A stretch of DNA of 64,000 nt from Actinacidiphila rubida. Its GTDB lineage: Bacteria; Actinomycetota; Actinomycetes; Streptomycetales; Streptomycetaceae. Positions 1 through 9,500 of the stretch are shown here, piece by piece (the stretch's first letter is position 1; each line of letters starts with the position of its first letter). Made by a program: the position numbers and the translations under genes. The stretch is from positions 62,001 through 126,000 of the forward strand of contig NZ_FODD01000023.1 in assembly GCF_900110255.1 (NCBI RefSeq), given 5' to 3'. Below the pieces are notes generated by a model that was not told the origin of the DNA, did no database searches, and was given only the letters and a program-made list of their open reading frames with translations.

Positions 1-2630
1 GTGCCGTTGAGCCACACCGATGAGGCGGCGGCGCGGCCGCCGCTCTGCGCGGACAGGGTGACGCCGGTCTCCGTGCCGGTGCCGGTGAACCGGCCGCGGT
101 ACCAGGTGCTGCCGGTGTGGAAGCCGTAGTCGTCGGCGAACAGCACGGGCAGGCTGCCCGGCCCGGTGGTGCTGTTGGAGGTGGTCTTGTCGGCCACCTG
201 CCAGCCGGAGTCGTCGAATCCCGGCTGGGACTCAGGGGACTCCTGGACGTGCTTCCAGCCGGTGAGCGCCGGCAGGGTGATCGGCGCGGCGGTGGCGACG
301 GAGCCGGTGAGGCTGCCGGTGGGCGTGGCCGTGGTGTGCAGCGTGCGGCCGTTCCACGTGACCGTGGACGCGTCGGCGAACACCTCGATGCCGGGGTCGG
401 TGCCGTTGTCGCCGGTCAGCGCCAGGGTCCCGCCCGCGGCGGTCGCGCCGCGGAGCAGGTGCGTGCCGCGGACCAGGACCGGTCCGGCGGCGGTGTCCTG
501 CCGCCAGAACGTCTTGGCGGTGGCGGTGTCGGCGAGCAGCAGCAGGAGCGGGTGGCCACCGCCGCTGATCTGCACCCGGGTCAGGCCGGTGTGGCTGTAG
601 TTCAGGCGCAGGTCGCCGGTGGCCGCGTCCCAGGTGGAGGCGACGGTGCCGCCGGTGGCGGTGACGGTGGGCCTGGTGGCGTACTTCAGGACCGTCTCGC
701 CGTCGGAGCCGTGGTCGCCGTAGAGGACGGCGACGTCCCGGCCGCCGATGGTGGCGTCGGTCATGATCTCCGAGGTGGAGTACTGCAGGTGGTTCCCGCC
801 GAGGTCGTAGCCGGCCACGATGATCTTGCTCTCCCGGCCGTTGAGGCCGATCGAGGTGCCGGGCTGCTGCGGGATCGTGTAGACGGGGGCGGTGGACGCC
901 GAGCCGGTGGCCACGTCGATGGCGTCGATGGTCACGAACGTGCCGGTCGACGACGGGTTCTTGGCGCCGGTGGCTACGATCTTCAGGGTGTGTGCGCCGG
1001 ACGCGAGGCCGCTCGCCTGGTAGGCCACGTACTGGTTCTGCTTGGTCGCGGCGTACAGGTCGACGGTCTTGACCTTGGTGCCGTCCAGGTAGACGTCCGC
1101 GGTGCCGTGGTTGCCGTCGAGGTTGCTGATCCACTTCACGCCGGTGCCGGTGAAGCCGACGCTGACGCTGTCACCCGCGGTGCTGCTGAAGGACTCGGTG
1201 TGCTGGTAGTCGCCGCCGGTGTAGTTCTGCTCGGAGCCGACGTGCGACCAGCTGCCGGTGTAGGCGAGCGCGCCGTCCCGGTCGTCGTAGGTGTAGCCGG
1301 GGTGCGCCCCGAGGTCGAGGGTGAGGTGCGCGCTGTCGGTGCCGGTCGAGGTGGAGTCGGCGTGCCGCAGCACGTGGAACTGGGTGCCGGTGTCGGTGTT
1401 GACCCGGGCGGTGTCCACGATCGCCGCGTTGTCGGTGGGCGTCGCGGGCAGCGGGTCGGTCTTGGTGAGCGGGGCGACGGCCTGGGTGAAGTAGCCGATC
1501 AGCTTGTCCTGGTCGTACTTCGGGTCCAGCTCCCGGTTCTCCCGGATCGCGGCGCCGTAGTCATAGGAGGTGTAGTTCTGCGGCTCGCCCAGCCAGCCCC
1601 AGTTGGTGCCGCCGTAGGTCATGTAGAAGCTCTGCGACGTCGCGCCGACCGCGATGTTCTGCTTGTAGAACACGTCGGCGAACTGGTCGTTGATCAGCTG
1701 CGCGCACTTGTCGTAGCCGGGGCCGCCCCACGGGTCGAAGGCGCCGCCCTGGAACTCGGCGGTCTCCAGCGGCTTCCCGGCCGGGTGGTCGTAGCTGAGG
1801 TCCGGGACACCGTTCCACTTCGTCGGGTTGCTGCAGTTGAAGCCCTGCGGGTAGGAGTCGGCGCCGTCCACCGCCAGCGCGGCGTCACCGGAGTTGAACG
1901 TTCCGTTGTTGTTGCCGACCAGGGGCACGGTGATGCCGTCGGCGGTGGCCTTGTCCTCCAGGTGCTTCATGTAGGTGCGGCCCGCGGCGCTGCCGTTGTA
2001 GTACTCGTTCTCGACCTGGTACTCGATGACCGACCCGGTGCCGTCGGTGAGCTGGTGGCGGGCCAGGATCCGGTCGATCTGGGTCTGCCACTCGTCGCTG
2101 TACTTCAGGTACTCGGGGTCACTGGTGCGGGTGTTCCCCTTCTTCGTGGACAGCCAGCCCGGGAAGCCGCCTCCGTCCACCTCGGCGTTGATGTAGGGGC
2201 CGGGGCGGGCGATCACGTAGATGCCCAGCTGGTCGGCCATGTCCAGGAGCTTGTCGACGTCACGGACGCCGGTGAAGTCGTACACCCCCGGAGCCGGCGA
2301 GTGGTAGCCCCAGTCGAAGTAGAGGGAGACGGCGTTGAAGCCGGCCGCCTTCATCTTCTCCAGCACGTCCCGCCAGAGGTCCTGGCTCGGCAGGCGGAAG
2401 TAGTGGAACTCCCCCGACCACAGGTACGTGCGCTTGCCGTCGATCATGAACGAGTAGCCGTCATAGGTGACGGTGTGCTTGGCCGCCGGCGCCGCGGCGG
2501 CGGCCGGGGCCGTCCGCGGGGTGGCGGCGTAGGTCGCGGCGGTGGCGCCCAGGCCGAGGACAAGGGCGAGGGCGGCGCCTATCGCCAGGCAGCGCCGGAG
2601 GACCCGGCTGCCTGTGCGGTGAGCTGTCAT
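1..2630 (-). CDS. Secreted GH35 beta-galactosidase (partial, C-terminus outside window)
   Basis: Extracellular exo-beta-galactosidase of glycoside hydrolase family 35; 876 residues are visible and the gene runs off the left edge. The ATG at 2630 follows GGAGG. A Sec signal peptide covers about residues 1-42. The TIM barrel follows, with RPGPYINAE near 142, the acid/base Glu in VENEY near 207, the nucleophile Glu in TAEFQGG near 290 and GGTNWGW near 343. A beta-sandwich carbohydrate-binding-like domain occupies roughly 455-577, and a jelly-roll domain begins at the visible C-terminal end. Family knowledge predicts release of terminal beta-galactose from polysaccharide or glycan. Linkage preference cannot be read. 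No copy of the TGACAACGTTGTCA operator seen at the mannosidase genes was found upstream. Confidence 0.9.
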   Translation of the reverse strand, partial: MTAHRTGSRVLRRCLAIGAALALVLGLGATAATYAATPRTAPAAAAAPAAKHTVTYDGYSFMIDGKRTYLWSGEFHYFRLPSQDLWRDVLEKMKAAGFNAVSLYFDWGYHSPAPGVYDFTGVRDVDKLLDMADQLGIYVIARPGPYINAEVDGGGFPGWLSTKKGNTRTSDPEYLKYSDEWQTQIDRILARHQLTDGTGSVIEYQVENEYYNGSAAGRTYMKHLEDKATADGITVPLVGNNNGTFNSGDAALAVDGADSYPQGFNCSNPTKWNGVPDLSYDHPAGKPLETAEFQGGAFDPWGGPGYDKCAQLINDQFADVFYKQNIAVGATSQSFYMTYGGTNWGWLGEPQNYTSYDYGAAIRENRELDPKYDQDKLIGYFTQAVAPLTKTDPLPATPTDNAAIVDTARVNTDTGTQFHVLRHADSTSTGTDSAHLTLDLGAHPGYTYDDRDGALAYTGSWSHVGSEQNYTGGDYQHTESFSSTAGDSVSVGFTGTGVKWISNLDGNHGTADVYLDGTKVKTVDLYAATKQNQYVAYQASGLASGAHTLKIVATGAKNPSSTGTFVTIDAIDVATGSASTAPVYTIPQQPGTSIGLNGRESKIIVAGYDLGGNHLQYSTSEIMTDATIGGRDVAVLYGDHGSDGETVLKYATRPTVTATGGTVASTWDAATGDLRLNYSHTGLTRVQISGGGHPLLLLLADTATAKTFWRQDTAAGPVLVRGTHLLRGATAAGGTLALTGDNGTDPGIEVFADASTVTWNGRTLHTTATPTGSLTGSVATAAPITLPALTGWKHVQESPESQPGFDDSGWQVADKTTSNSTTGPGSLPVLFADDYGFHTGSTWYRGRFTGTGTETGVTLSAQSGGRAAASSVWLNG

Positions 2631-2900
2631 GCGAGACCTCCACGGGGGTGCGCCCGGCGCCGTGGGGCTCTGCGACAGCCCCGACACTCACCGGGAACAC
2701 TCAGGCTTCAAGGTGGGGGGATGCGCGAATTCGTTGGATTGCGTCTGGGAGTGTGGCATCAGGCGTTGGCACCCGCAACCATTCGGACAGAAATCATCGC
2801 CCGTGCGACTCCTCCCCCTGCCCACTAGGCTGAACCGGGGACGTGCGCGGCCACCTTCACCTGGAGAAAACCCCCGCGCAGGCCACAACTGGGGACGGGG

Positions 2901-4583
2901 ATGCCCATGACAGCACCGGACAGCACTCGCCGCGCCGTGCTCCTCACGGTCGACGACGACCCGGGGGTCTCGCGCGCGGTGGCACGGGACCTGCGCCGGC
3001 GGTACGGCGAGCGCTATCGCGTCGTCCGCGCCGAGTCCGGGAACTCGGCGCTCGAGGCGCTCAAGGAGATCAAGCTCCGCGGGGACCTCGTCGCGGTCAT
3101 CCTGGCGGACTACCGGATGCCGGAGATGAACGGCATCGAGTTCCTCGAACGCGCGATGGACGTCCACCCCGGCGCCCGGCGGATCCTGCTCACCGCCTAC
3201 GCGGACACCGGCGCGGCGATCGACGCGATCAACGTCGTCGACCTGGACCACTACCTGCTCAAGCCGTGGGACCCGCCGGAGGAGAAGCTGTACCCGGTGG
3301 TCGACGCCCTCCTGGACAGCTGGCTGAACTCCGACCACCGCCCGGTGCCGGAGACCAAGGTCGTCGGCCACCGCTGGTCGGCCCGCTCGTCGGGCGTCCG
3401 CGAGTTCCTCGCCCGCAACCAGGTGCCGTACCGCTGGTACCTGTCGGACCAGGCCGAGGGCCAGCGGCTGCTGGACGCGGCCGGACACGACGGGATGCGG
3501 CTGCCGCTGGTGATCGCCCCGGGCGGCGAGGTGCTCGTCGAGCCGTCCGACCAGGAACTGGCGGCCCAGGTGGGCCTGGCCACCAGCCCCACCGAGGACT
3601 TCTACGACCTGGTCGTCATCGGCGCCGGGCCGGCCGGTCTCGGCGCGGCCGTCTACGGGGCCTCCGAGGGGCTGCGCACCGTGCTGGTGGAGCGCACCGC
3701 GACCGGCGGCCAGGCCGGGCAGAGCACCCGCATCGAGAACTACCTCGGCTTCCCCGACGGTGTCTCCGGCGCCCAGCTCACCGACCGGGCCCGCCGCCAG
3801 GCGAGCCGGTTCGGCGCCGAGCTGCTCACCGCCTGCGAGGTCACCGCGCTGGAGGTCAACGGCCCCAACCGCACCGTCCGCTTCGCCGACGGCTCGGCGG
3901 TCTCGGCGCAGAGCGTCATCCTCACCACCGGCGTCAACTACCGCCTGCTGGACGTGCCCGGCATGGCCGAGTTCACCGGCCGCGGCGTGTTCTACGGCTC
4001 GGCGCTCACCGAGGCGGCGGGCTGCGAGGGCCAGGACATCTACATCGTCGGCGGCGCCAACTCCGCGGGACAGGCGGCCGTGTACCTGTCCCGGGGCGCC
4101 AAGTCGGTGACCCTGCTGGTGCGCGGGGCGTCGCTGGAGGCGTCCATGTCGCACTATCTGATCCAGCAGATCGCCGCCATCCCCACCATCACCGTCCGCA
4201 CCGGCACCCAGGTGTCCGCGGTGCACGGCAGCGACCACCTGGAAGGTCTGGCGCTGCGCGACCGCGAGTCCGGGCAGACCGAACTCGTCGACGCCCAGCG
4301 GCTGTTCGTCTTCATCGGGGCGGCGCCCCGCACCGAGTGGCTGGAGGGCGTGGTGCTGCGCGACGACCACGGCTTCGTCCTCACCGGCCCGGACCTGTCC
4401 GGGGAGGGCCACCGGCCGCCCGGCTGGGAGCCGGACCGCCCGCCCTACCACCTGGAGACCAGCGTCCCCGGCGTGTTCGCGGCGGGCGACGTCCGGTCGG
4501 AGTCGGCGAAGCGGGTGGCCTCCGCGGTCGGCGAGGGCGCGATGGCCGTGATGCTCGTGCACCGCTACCTGGAGGGCCTGTGA
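2901..4583 (+). CDS. Response-regulator receiver fused to thioredoxin-reductase-like flavoprotein
   Basis: A 560-residue fusion. Residues ~11-140 form a CheY-like receiver: acidic triad near 18-20, phospho-acceptor Asp near 69 in ADYRMP, conserved Thr in LLTAY, and Lys in LLKPWD. Residues ~150-225 look like a small thioredoxin/glutaredoxin-type linker domain. From ~235 the chain is a pyridine nucleotide-disulfide oxidoreductase: FAD site GAGPAG, NADPH site VGGANSAGQA, and a terminal FAD motif VFAAGDVR. The CxxC redox centre of true TrxB is absent; the equivalent stretch reads ALTEAAGCEG with a single Cys. It may therefore be an NAD(P)H-dependent flavin switch rather than a thioredoxin reductase (inference). 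It overlaps the following kinase gene by 4 bp, so the two are translationally coupled. ATG 2901 or 2907 are both possible starts. Confidence 0.85.
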   Translation: MPMTAPDSTRRAVLLTVDDDPGVSRAVARDLRRRYGERYRVVRAESGNSALEALKEIKLRGDLVAVILADYRMPEMNGIEFLERAMDVHPGARRILLTAYADTGAAIDAINVVDLDHYLLKPWDPPEEKLYPVVDALLDSWLNSDHRPVPETKVVGHRWSARSSGVREFLARNQVPYRWYLSDQAEGQRLLDAAGHDGMRLPLVIAPGGEVLVEPSDQELAAQVGLATSPTEDFYDLVVIGAGPAGLGAAVYGASEGLRTVLVERTATGGQAGQSTRIENYLGFPDGVSGAQLTDRARRQASRFGAELLTACEVTALEVNGPNRTVRFADGSAVSAQSVILTTGVNYRLLDVPGMAEFTGRGVFYGSALTEAAGCEGQDIYIVGGANSAGQAAVYLSRGAKSVTLLVRGASLEASMSHYLIQQIAAIPTITVRTGTQVSAVHGSDHLEGLALRDRESGQTELVDAQRLFVFIGAAPRTEWLEGVVLRDDHGFVLTGPDLSGEGHRPPGWEPDRPPYHLETSVPGVFAAGDVRSESAKRVASAVGEGAMAVMLVHRYLEGL

Positions 4584-6028
4584 CCCCGAAGACGCTGCCC
4601 TGCGACCCGTCCGAGCTGCGGACGCTGTTCCTCTTCGAGAAGCTCACCGCCGACCAGCTCGGCCAGCTGTGCCAGGCCGGCCGGATCCAGGAGGTCGAGC
4701 CGGGCCCGGTGTACGCCGAGGGCGACCCGGCGACGTGCTTCTACGTGCTGCTGGACGGCACCGTCGTCACCTCCCGGCGGGTCGGCGCCGATGACGTGGA
4801 GATCACCCGCACCTCCCAGCGAGGCGTGTACGCGGGCGCGTTCCAGGCCTACCTGGGTGACCGGGTGCCGCAGCTGTACACCAACTCGATGCGGGTGACC
4901 GAGCGTTCGCGGTTCTTCCTGCTGTCGTCCGACGAGTTCTCCCGGATCGTGCACGAGTGGTTCCCGATGGCCGTGCACCTGCTGGAGGGCCTGTTCTTCG
5001 GCAACCAGGCGTTCCAGCAGCGGGTCAACCAGCGCGAGCGGCTGCTGGCGCTGGGCTCGCTGTCGGCGGGCCTCACCCACGAGCTGAACAACCCGGCGGC
5101 GGCCGCGCTGCGGGCCACCGCGGCGCTGCGCGAGCGGGTCGCCGGGATGCGCCACAAGCTGAAGATCCTGGCCGGCGGCCCCTACCGGCAGGCCGACCTG
5201 GACTCGCTGGTGGCCATCCAGGAGCGGGCCGCCGAACGGGTCGCCAAGGCCGAGGAGCTCAGTCCCCTGGAGACGTCCGACCAGGAGGACGCCGTCGCGG
5301 ACTGGCTCGACGACCACGGCATCGCCGGCGGCTGGGACCTGGCGCCGGTGTTCGTGCAGGCCGGCCTGGACGAGGAGTGGCTCGACCAGGTCGCGGCCGC
5401 GGTGGAGGGCGAGCTGCTGGAGAGCGCGCTGCGCTGGCTGAACTACACGGTCGAGACCGAACTGCTGATGAACGAGATCGAGGACTCCACCACCCGCATC
5501 TCCGGTCTGGTCAACGCGGCACGGCAGTACTCGCAGCTGGACCGCGCGCCGTACCAGGTGGTCGACATCCACGAGCTGCTCTCCAGCACCCTGCAGATGC
5601 TCGCCGGGAAGATCGGCGACGGCGTCAGCGTGGTCAAGGACTTCGACCACGCGCTGCCGCGCATCCCGGCCTACCCGGGCGAGCTGAACCAGGTGTGGAC
5701 CAACCTGATCGACAACGCCGTGTCGGCGATGGACGGCAGCGGCACGCTCACCGTGCGCACCTGGCGCGAGCACGGCAGGCTGGCCGTGGAGTTCCAGGAC
5801 ACCGGTCCGGGGGTCCCGGCGGAGATCCGCGAACGGATCTTCGAGCCCTTCTTCACCACCAAGCCGGTGGGCCAGGGCACCGGCCTCGGCCTCGACATCT
5901 CGTGGCGCATCGTGGTCAACAAGCACCACGGCGACCTGCAGGTCGAGTCCGAACCGGGCGACACCCGCTTCCGGGTGCTGCTGCCGCTGACCGCCACGGA
6001 GTCCGACGCCGAGGAGGCTGCCGAATGA
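4580..6028 (+). CDS. Cyclic-nucleotide-binding-domain sensor histidine kinase
   Basis: A 482-residue soluble histidine kinase. The GTG at 4580 overlaps the upstream stop as GTGA. Residues ~10-140 are a cNMP/CRP-type beta-barrel (FLFEKLTADQLGQLC start, YAEGDPATCFYVLLDG in the phosphate-binding-cassette region). The dimerisation helix carries the phospho-acceptor His in THELNNP near residue 167. A long helical stretch follows, then a GHKL ATPase with N-box NLIDNAVSAM near 375, DTGPGVP and GQGTGLGLDIS. No membrane segment is visible, so it should act in the cytoplasm. Its likely partner is the receiver-flavoprotein encoded immediately upstream. The ligand is unknown: the cNMP fold may bind a nucleotide or serve only as a docking domain. 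Confidence 0.85.
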   Translation: MTPKTLPCDPSELRTLFLFEKLTADQLGQLCQAGRIQEVEPGPVYAEGDPATCFYVLLDGTVVTSRRVGADDVEITRTSQRGVYAGAFQAYLGDRVPQLYTNSMRVTERSRFFLLSSDEFSRIVHEWFPMAVHLLEGLFFGNQAFQQRVNQRERLLALGSLSAGLTHELNNPAAAALRATAALRERVAGMRHKLKILAGGPYRQADLDSLVAIQERAAERVAKAEELSPLETSDQEDAVADWLDDHGIAGGWDLAPVFVQAGLDEEWLDQVAAAVEGELLESALRWLNYTVETELLMNEIEDSTTRISGLVNAARQYSQLDRAPYQVVDIHELLSSTLQMLAGKIGDGVSVVKDFDHALPRIPAYPGELNQVWTNLIDNAVSAMDGSGTLTVRTWREHGRLAVEFQDTGPGVPAEIRERIFEPFFTTKPVGQGTGLGLDISWRIVVNKHHGDLQVESEPGDTRFRVLLPLTATESDAEEAAE

Positions 6029-6378
6029 CCATGCCCGACACCCCGGGAATCGACCCGACCGTCCCGCCCAGCGGTGTGGGCTGCGCGGACTGCGACGCCG
6101 CCGGCGGCTGGTGGTTCCACCTGCGCCGGTGCGCGACCTGCGGCCACATCGGCTGCTGCGACAGCTCTCCGGCCCAGCACGCCGACGCGCACGCCAGGGC
6201 CAGCGGCCACGACGTGATCCGCAGCTTCGAGCCGGGCGAGGACTGGTTCTGGAACTACCGCACCCAGTCCTACGTGGACGGTCAGGAGCTGGCCCCGCCG
6301 GCCAACCACCCCGTCACGCAGCCGGCGCCCGGTCCGGCGGACCGCGTCCCGGCCGACTGGCAGCGGCACCTGCACTGA
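6025..6378 (+). CDS. UBP-type zinc finger protein
   Basis: A 117-residue protein, essentially one ZnF-UBP domain. Zinc ligands are visible as CADC, CATCGHIGCC and the His pairs in SPAQHADAHARASGH, followed by the aromatic strand EDWFWNY typical of the fold. In eukaryotes this domain binds the free C-terminal Gly-Gly of ubiquitin; bacteria of this type lack ubiquitin, so the bacterial ligand is unknown. The ATG overlaps the kinase stop codon as ATGA, making it the third gene of a coupled operon with the receiver-flavoprotein and kinase. A second in-frame ATG lies at 6031. A strong hairpin follows the gene. Confidence 0.8.
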   Translation: MTMPDTPGIDPTVPPSGVGCADCDAAGGWWFHLRRCATCGHIGCCDSSPAQHADAHARASGHDVIRSFEPGEDWFWNYRTQSYVDGQELAPPANHPVTQPAPGPADRVPADWQRHLH

Positions 6379-6412
6379 GGTCCACCCGGGCGTCCGGGCG
6401 GTGAGGAAGGGG

Positions 6413-6444
6413 CCGGGCCCCGCGGGGTGTTCCGCGGGGCCCGG
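6413..6444 (+). terminator. Hairpin terminator after the signalling operon
   Basis: A perfect 13-bp stem, CCGGGCCCCGCGG paired with CCGCGGGGCCCGG, around a 6-nt loop, 34 nt after the UBP gene. There is no U-tract, as is usual in streptomycetes. It sits between convergent genes. Confidence 0.7.
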
Positions 6445-6457
6445 GTCATGAGGCGGT

Positions 6458-6490
6458 GCCCGGCCGACGCCCGGTGGGCGCCGGCCGGGC
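6458..6490 (-). terminator. Hairpin terminator after the 6515-10471 GH92 gene
   Basis: A 15-bp stem with one mismatch (GCCCGGCCGACGCCC with GGGCGCCGGCCGGGC) and a 3-nt loop, 24 nt beyond the stop of the minus-strand GH92 gene. With the neighbouring hairpin it separates two convergent transcripts. Confidence 0.55.
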
Positions 6491-6514
6491 CGTGGTTGGC
6501 GTCCGCCGAGCCGC

Positions 6515-9500
6515 CTAGTGGGCGAGGATCTCCAGCTCCGCCAGCGAGGTGGTGGCGGCACCGCTGTTGCCGGTCACCACCAGCCGGTAGGAGGTGAAGC
6601 TGCCCGGATCGGCGATCTCGAACGGGCGGGTCTGCAACCGGTCGGTGAAGGTCTCACCGCTCCTGCTGTCCAGCGTCTTCCAGTGGCTGCCGTCGTTCGA
6701 GCCCTGGAGCTGCCAGCTCTTCGGGTCGGCTCCGGCGGTGGCGCCGGAGGTCAGGGTGTAGAACGCCGCCTTCCGCGCGACGGCCGGCCCGCCGTCCTTG
6801 CCGGCGTAGGCGTAGTCGATCACCGGGGTGGCGGTGGAGAAGGTCACCCGGGTGGCCGAGGTGTCGTCGAACAGGCCGGAGACGTCGGTGCCGTCGGCGG
6901 CCTTGCCGGTGCCCAGCCCGGTGCCCGTGGTGTCGGTCAGCGGGTCGGGGGTGCGTCCGGCCGGCGTCAGGGACGGCGGCAGGGCGCTCTTGCCGGTGCC
7001 CCACGACGACGGCGCCGACCCCATGGTGAAGTCCAGCACCGCACCGTTCCTGAGCTGGTCGCCGTTGAGGTACGTCTTGTCCCATGCGTCGCCGTTGACC
7101 TTCAGCGACTGCACGTAGACGTTGCTCCGGCTGTTGTTCGGGGCGTTGACGACGATGCTGCGGCCGTTGTCCAGGTGGACCGTCGCCTTGGTGAACAGCG
7201 GCGAGCCGATCATGTAGTTGTCGTTGCCGACCTGCAGCGGGTAGAAGCCCAGCGCGGAGAAGATCTGCCAGGTGGACGTGGCGCCGTTGTCCTCGTCACC
7301 GGGGTAGCCCTGACCGATCGAGCTGCCGGTGAACAGCCGCTGCTGCGCCTCGCGGACGACCGCCTGCGTCTTGGCCGGCGCGCCCGCGTAGTCGTACATG
7401 TACGGGATGCCGAACGACGGCTGGTTGCTCAGGCCCAGTTCGCCCATGCGGACGTCGCGGGCCTCGATCATCTCGTGGATGGTGCCGCCGTAGCCGCCGG
7501 CGTCGCCGTCGGCGGTCTCCTGCGTGGCGAAGAACGTGTCGAGCTTCTGCTCGAGCTTCTGCTGCCCGCCGTAGAGCGCCGCCAGACCGTTCGGGTCCTG
7601 CGGCACGGTGAAGGCGTAGTTCCACGCGTTGGTCTCGGTGTACTCGTTGCCCCACTGCTGCGGGTCGTAGCTCGCGTCGGGCACCCGCCACGAGCCGTCG
7701 GCGTTGCGGCCCTCGAAGAAGCCCACGTTCTTGTTGAAGATGGTGGTGTAGTTCAGCGCCCGGGCCAGGAAGTAGTCGGACTCCTCCTGGTAGCGCTGCC
7801 GGTCGGCCTTCGACGCCTTCGGGTCCTTGGCCAGCTTGGCGGCCATCGTGCCGATGCCGTAGTCGTTGATGTAGCCGTCCAGCGACCAGGAGACGCTGCC
7901 GCCCTGGGCGGTGTTGGTGTAGCCGGTGAACTCCGAGGTGTCCAGGCCCTTGCGGCCGACACCGGACTGCGTCGGCACCACGGTGGCGTTCTTCACCGCG
8001 GCCGCGTAGGCGGCCTTGGCGTCGAAGGTGTCGACGCCCTTGGCGAAGGCGTCCGCGAAGGCCACGTCGGAGCTGGTGCCGGTCATCAGGTCGGCATAAC
8101 CCGGCGAGGACCAGCGCGACGTCCAGCCGCCGTCCTTGTACTGCTGGACGAAGCCGTCGGCGAGCTTGCCCGCGGTGTCCGACTCCAGCAGCGAGTAGGC
8201 CGGCCACTCGCTGCGGTAGGTGTCCCAGAAGCCGTTGTTGACGTACACCTGGCCGTCGACGATCTTGGCGCCGGTCTGGGTGGGCGTGCTGGAACCGGTG
8301 GCCGGCGAGAACGGGCTGGCGTACCTGTACACCGGCTTCGCGGCCGTCCCCGTGTTCTCCGAACCGGAGTTGGGGTACAGGTTCATCCGGTACAGGTTCG
8401 AGTACAGCGTGGTGAGCTGGTCGTCGCTGGCGCCCTGCACCTCGACCTTGCCGAGCTTGGCGTTCCACTGCCGCTCGGCGTTCTTCTCGACCGTGTCGAA
8501 GGAGGTGCCCTTCGGGATCTCCAGGTCCAGGTTCTTCTTCGCCTGGTCGGCGCCGATGAACGACGTGGCGATCCGGAGGGTCACGGTCCTGGAGCCGGAG
8601 GTGTCGAACTGGGCGTAGCCGGTGACGTTGTCGCGGCCCTGTCCGGTGACCTTGGTGGCCGTGCCGGGGGTCCGGTCGAACTCGCCGTGCACGTACATCC
8701 GCGTCGCGGCTTCGCCGCCGCCGGTGTTGACGTCGGAGTAGCCGTCCAGGGTGCCCGCGGCGGCGTCGAAGGTCAGGCCGCCGTTGTTGTTGACATTGTC
8801 GAACAGCACGTCACCGGTGTCGCCAGGGAAGGTGAAGCGGAACTCCGCGGCGTGGTCGGTGGGCGCGATCTCGGCCTTGATGCCGTTCTTGAAGGTGACG
8901 CCGTAGTACTGCGGCTGGGCCACCTCGTCCTTGTGCTCGAACGCCAGCGCGCGCTTGCTCCGGTCCAGGTCCGGGGTGCCGGTGGCGGCGGAGGGCATCA
9001 CCTGGAAGGTGTCGCGGTCCCCCATCCACGGGCTGGGCTCGTGGCTGATGCCGAGGGCCTGCAAGGTCGGCAGGTTGTCGGCGTTGTTCTGCGCCGCGTA
9101 GCTGTACTCCCAGCTCGTCGAGCCCGCGTCGGTCACCGGCGTGAAGAAGTTGAAGCCGTTGGGGACCCCGGTCAGCGGCAGGTTGTTGCCGCGGGAGAAC
9201 GACCCGGAGGAGTTGGTGCCGCGCCGGGTGTCGACGTGCCGCGCGTAGCTCGCCGAGGTGTTGGCCGGCGGCGCCGTCCCGATGGTGAGGTCGTCGATCC
9301 AGCCCTTGAACTGCGTGGCCGTGCCCTCACCGGCGCTGCCCTGCGGGTCGTCGTAGCCGAGCAGGATCCGGTCGATGGTCTTGCCCGCGGCGACCTGGCC
9401 GACGAGCGAGGCCACCGTGTTCCACTGCGACGCGTAGAGGATCTTCGACGTGCCCTGCGCCTTGGGGTTCAGCGCCACGCCGTTCTGGTCCTGCGCCTGG

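Noticed and set aside
117..2828. Long plus-strand frame over the GH35 gene
   Set aside because: Antisense shadow; the minus strand gives an intact GH35 catalytic domain.
2631..2900. Search for the LacI-type palindrome upstream of the GH35 gene
   Set aside because: No copy with two or fewer changes was seen, so GH35 is not assigned to the regulon.
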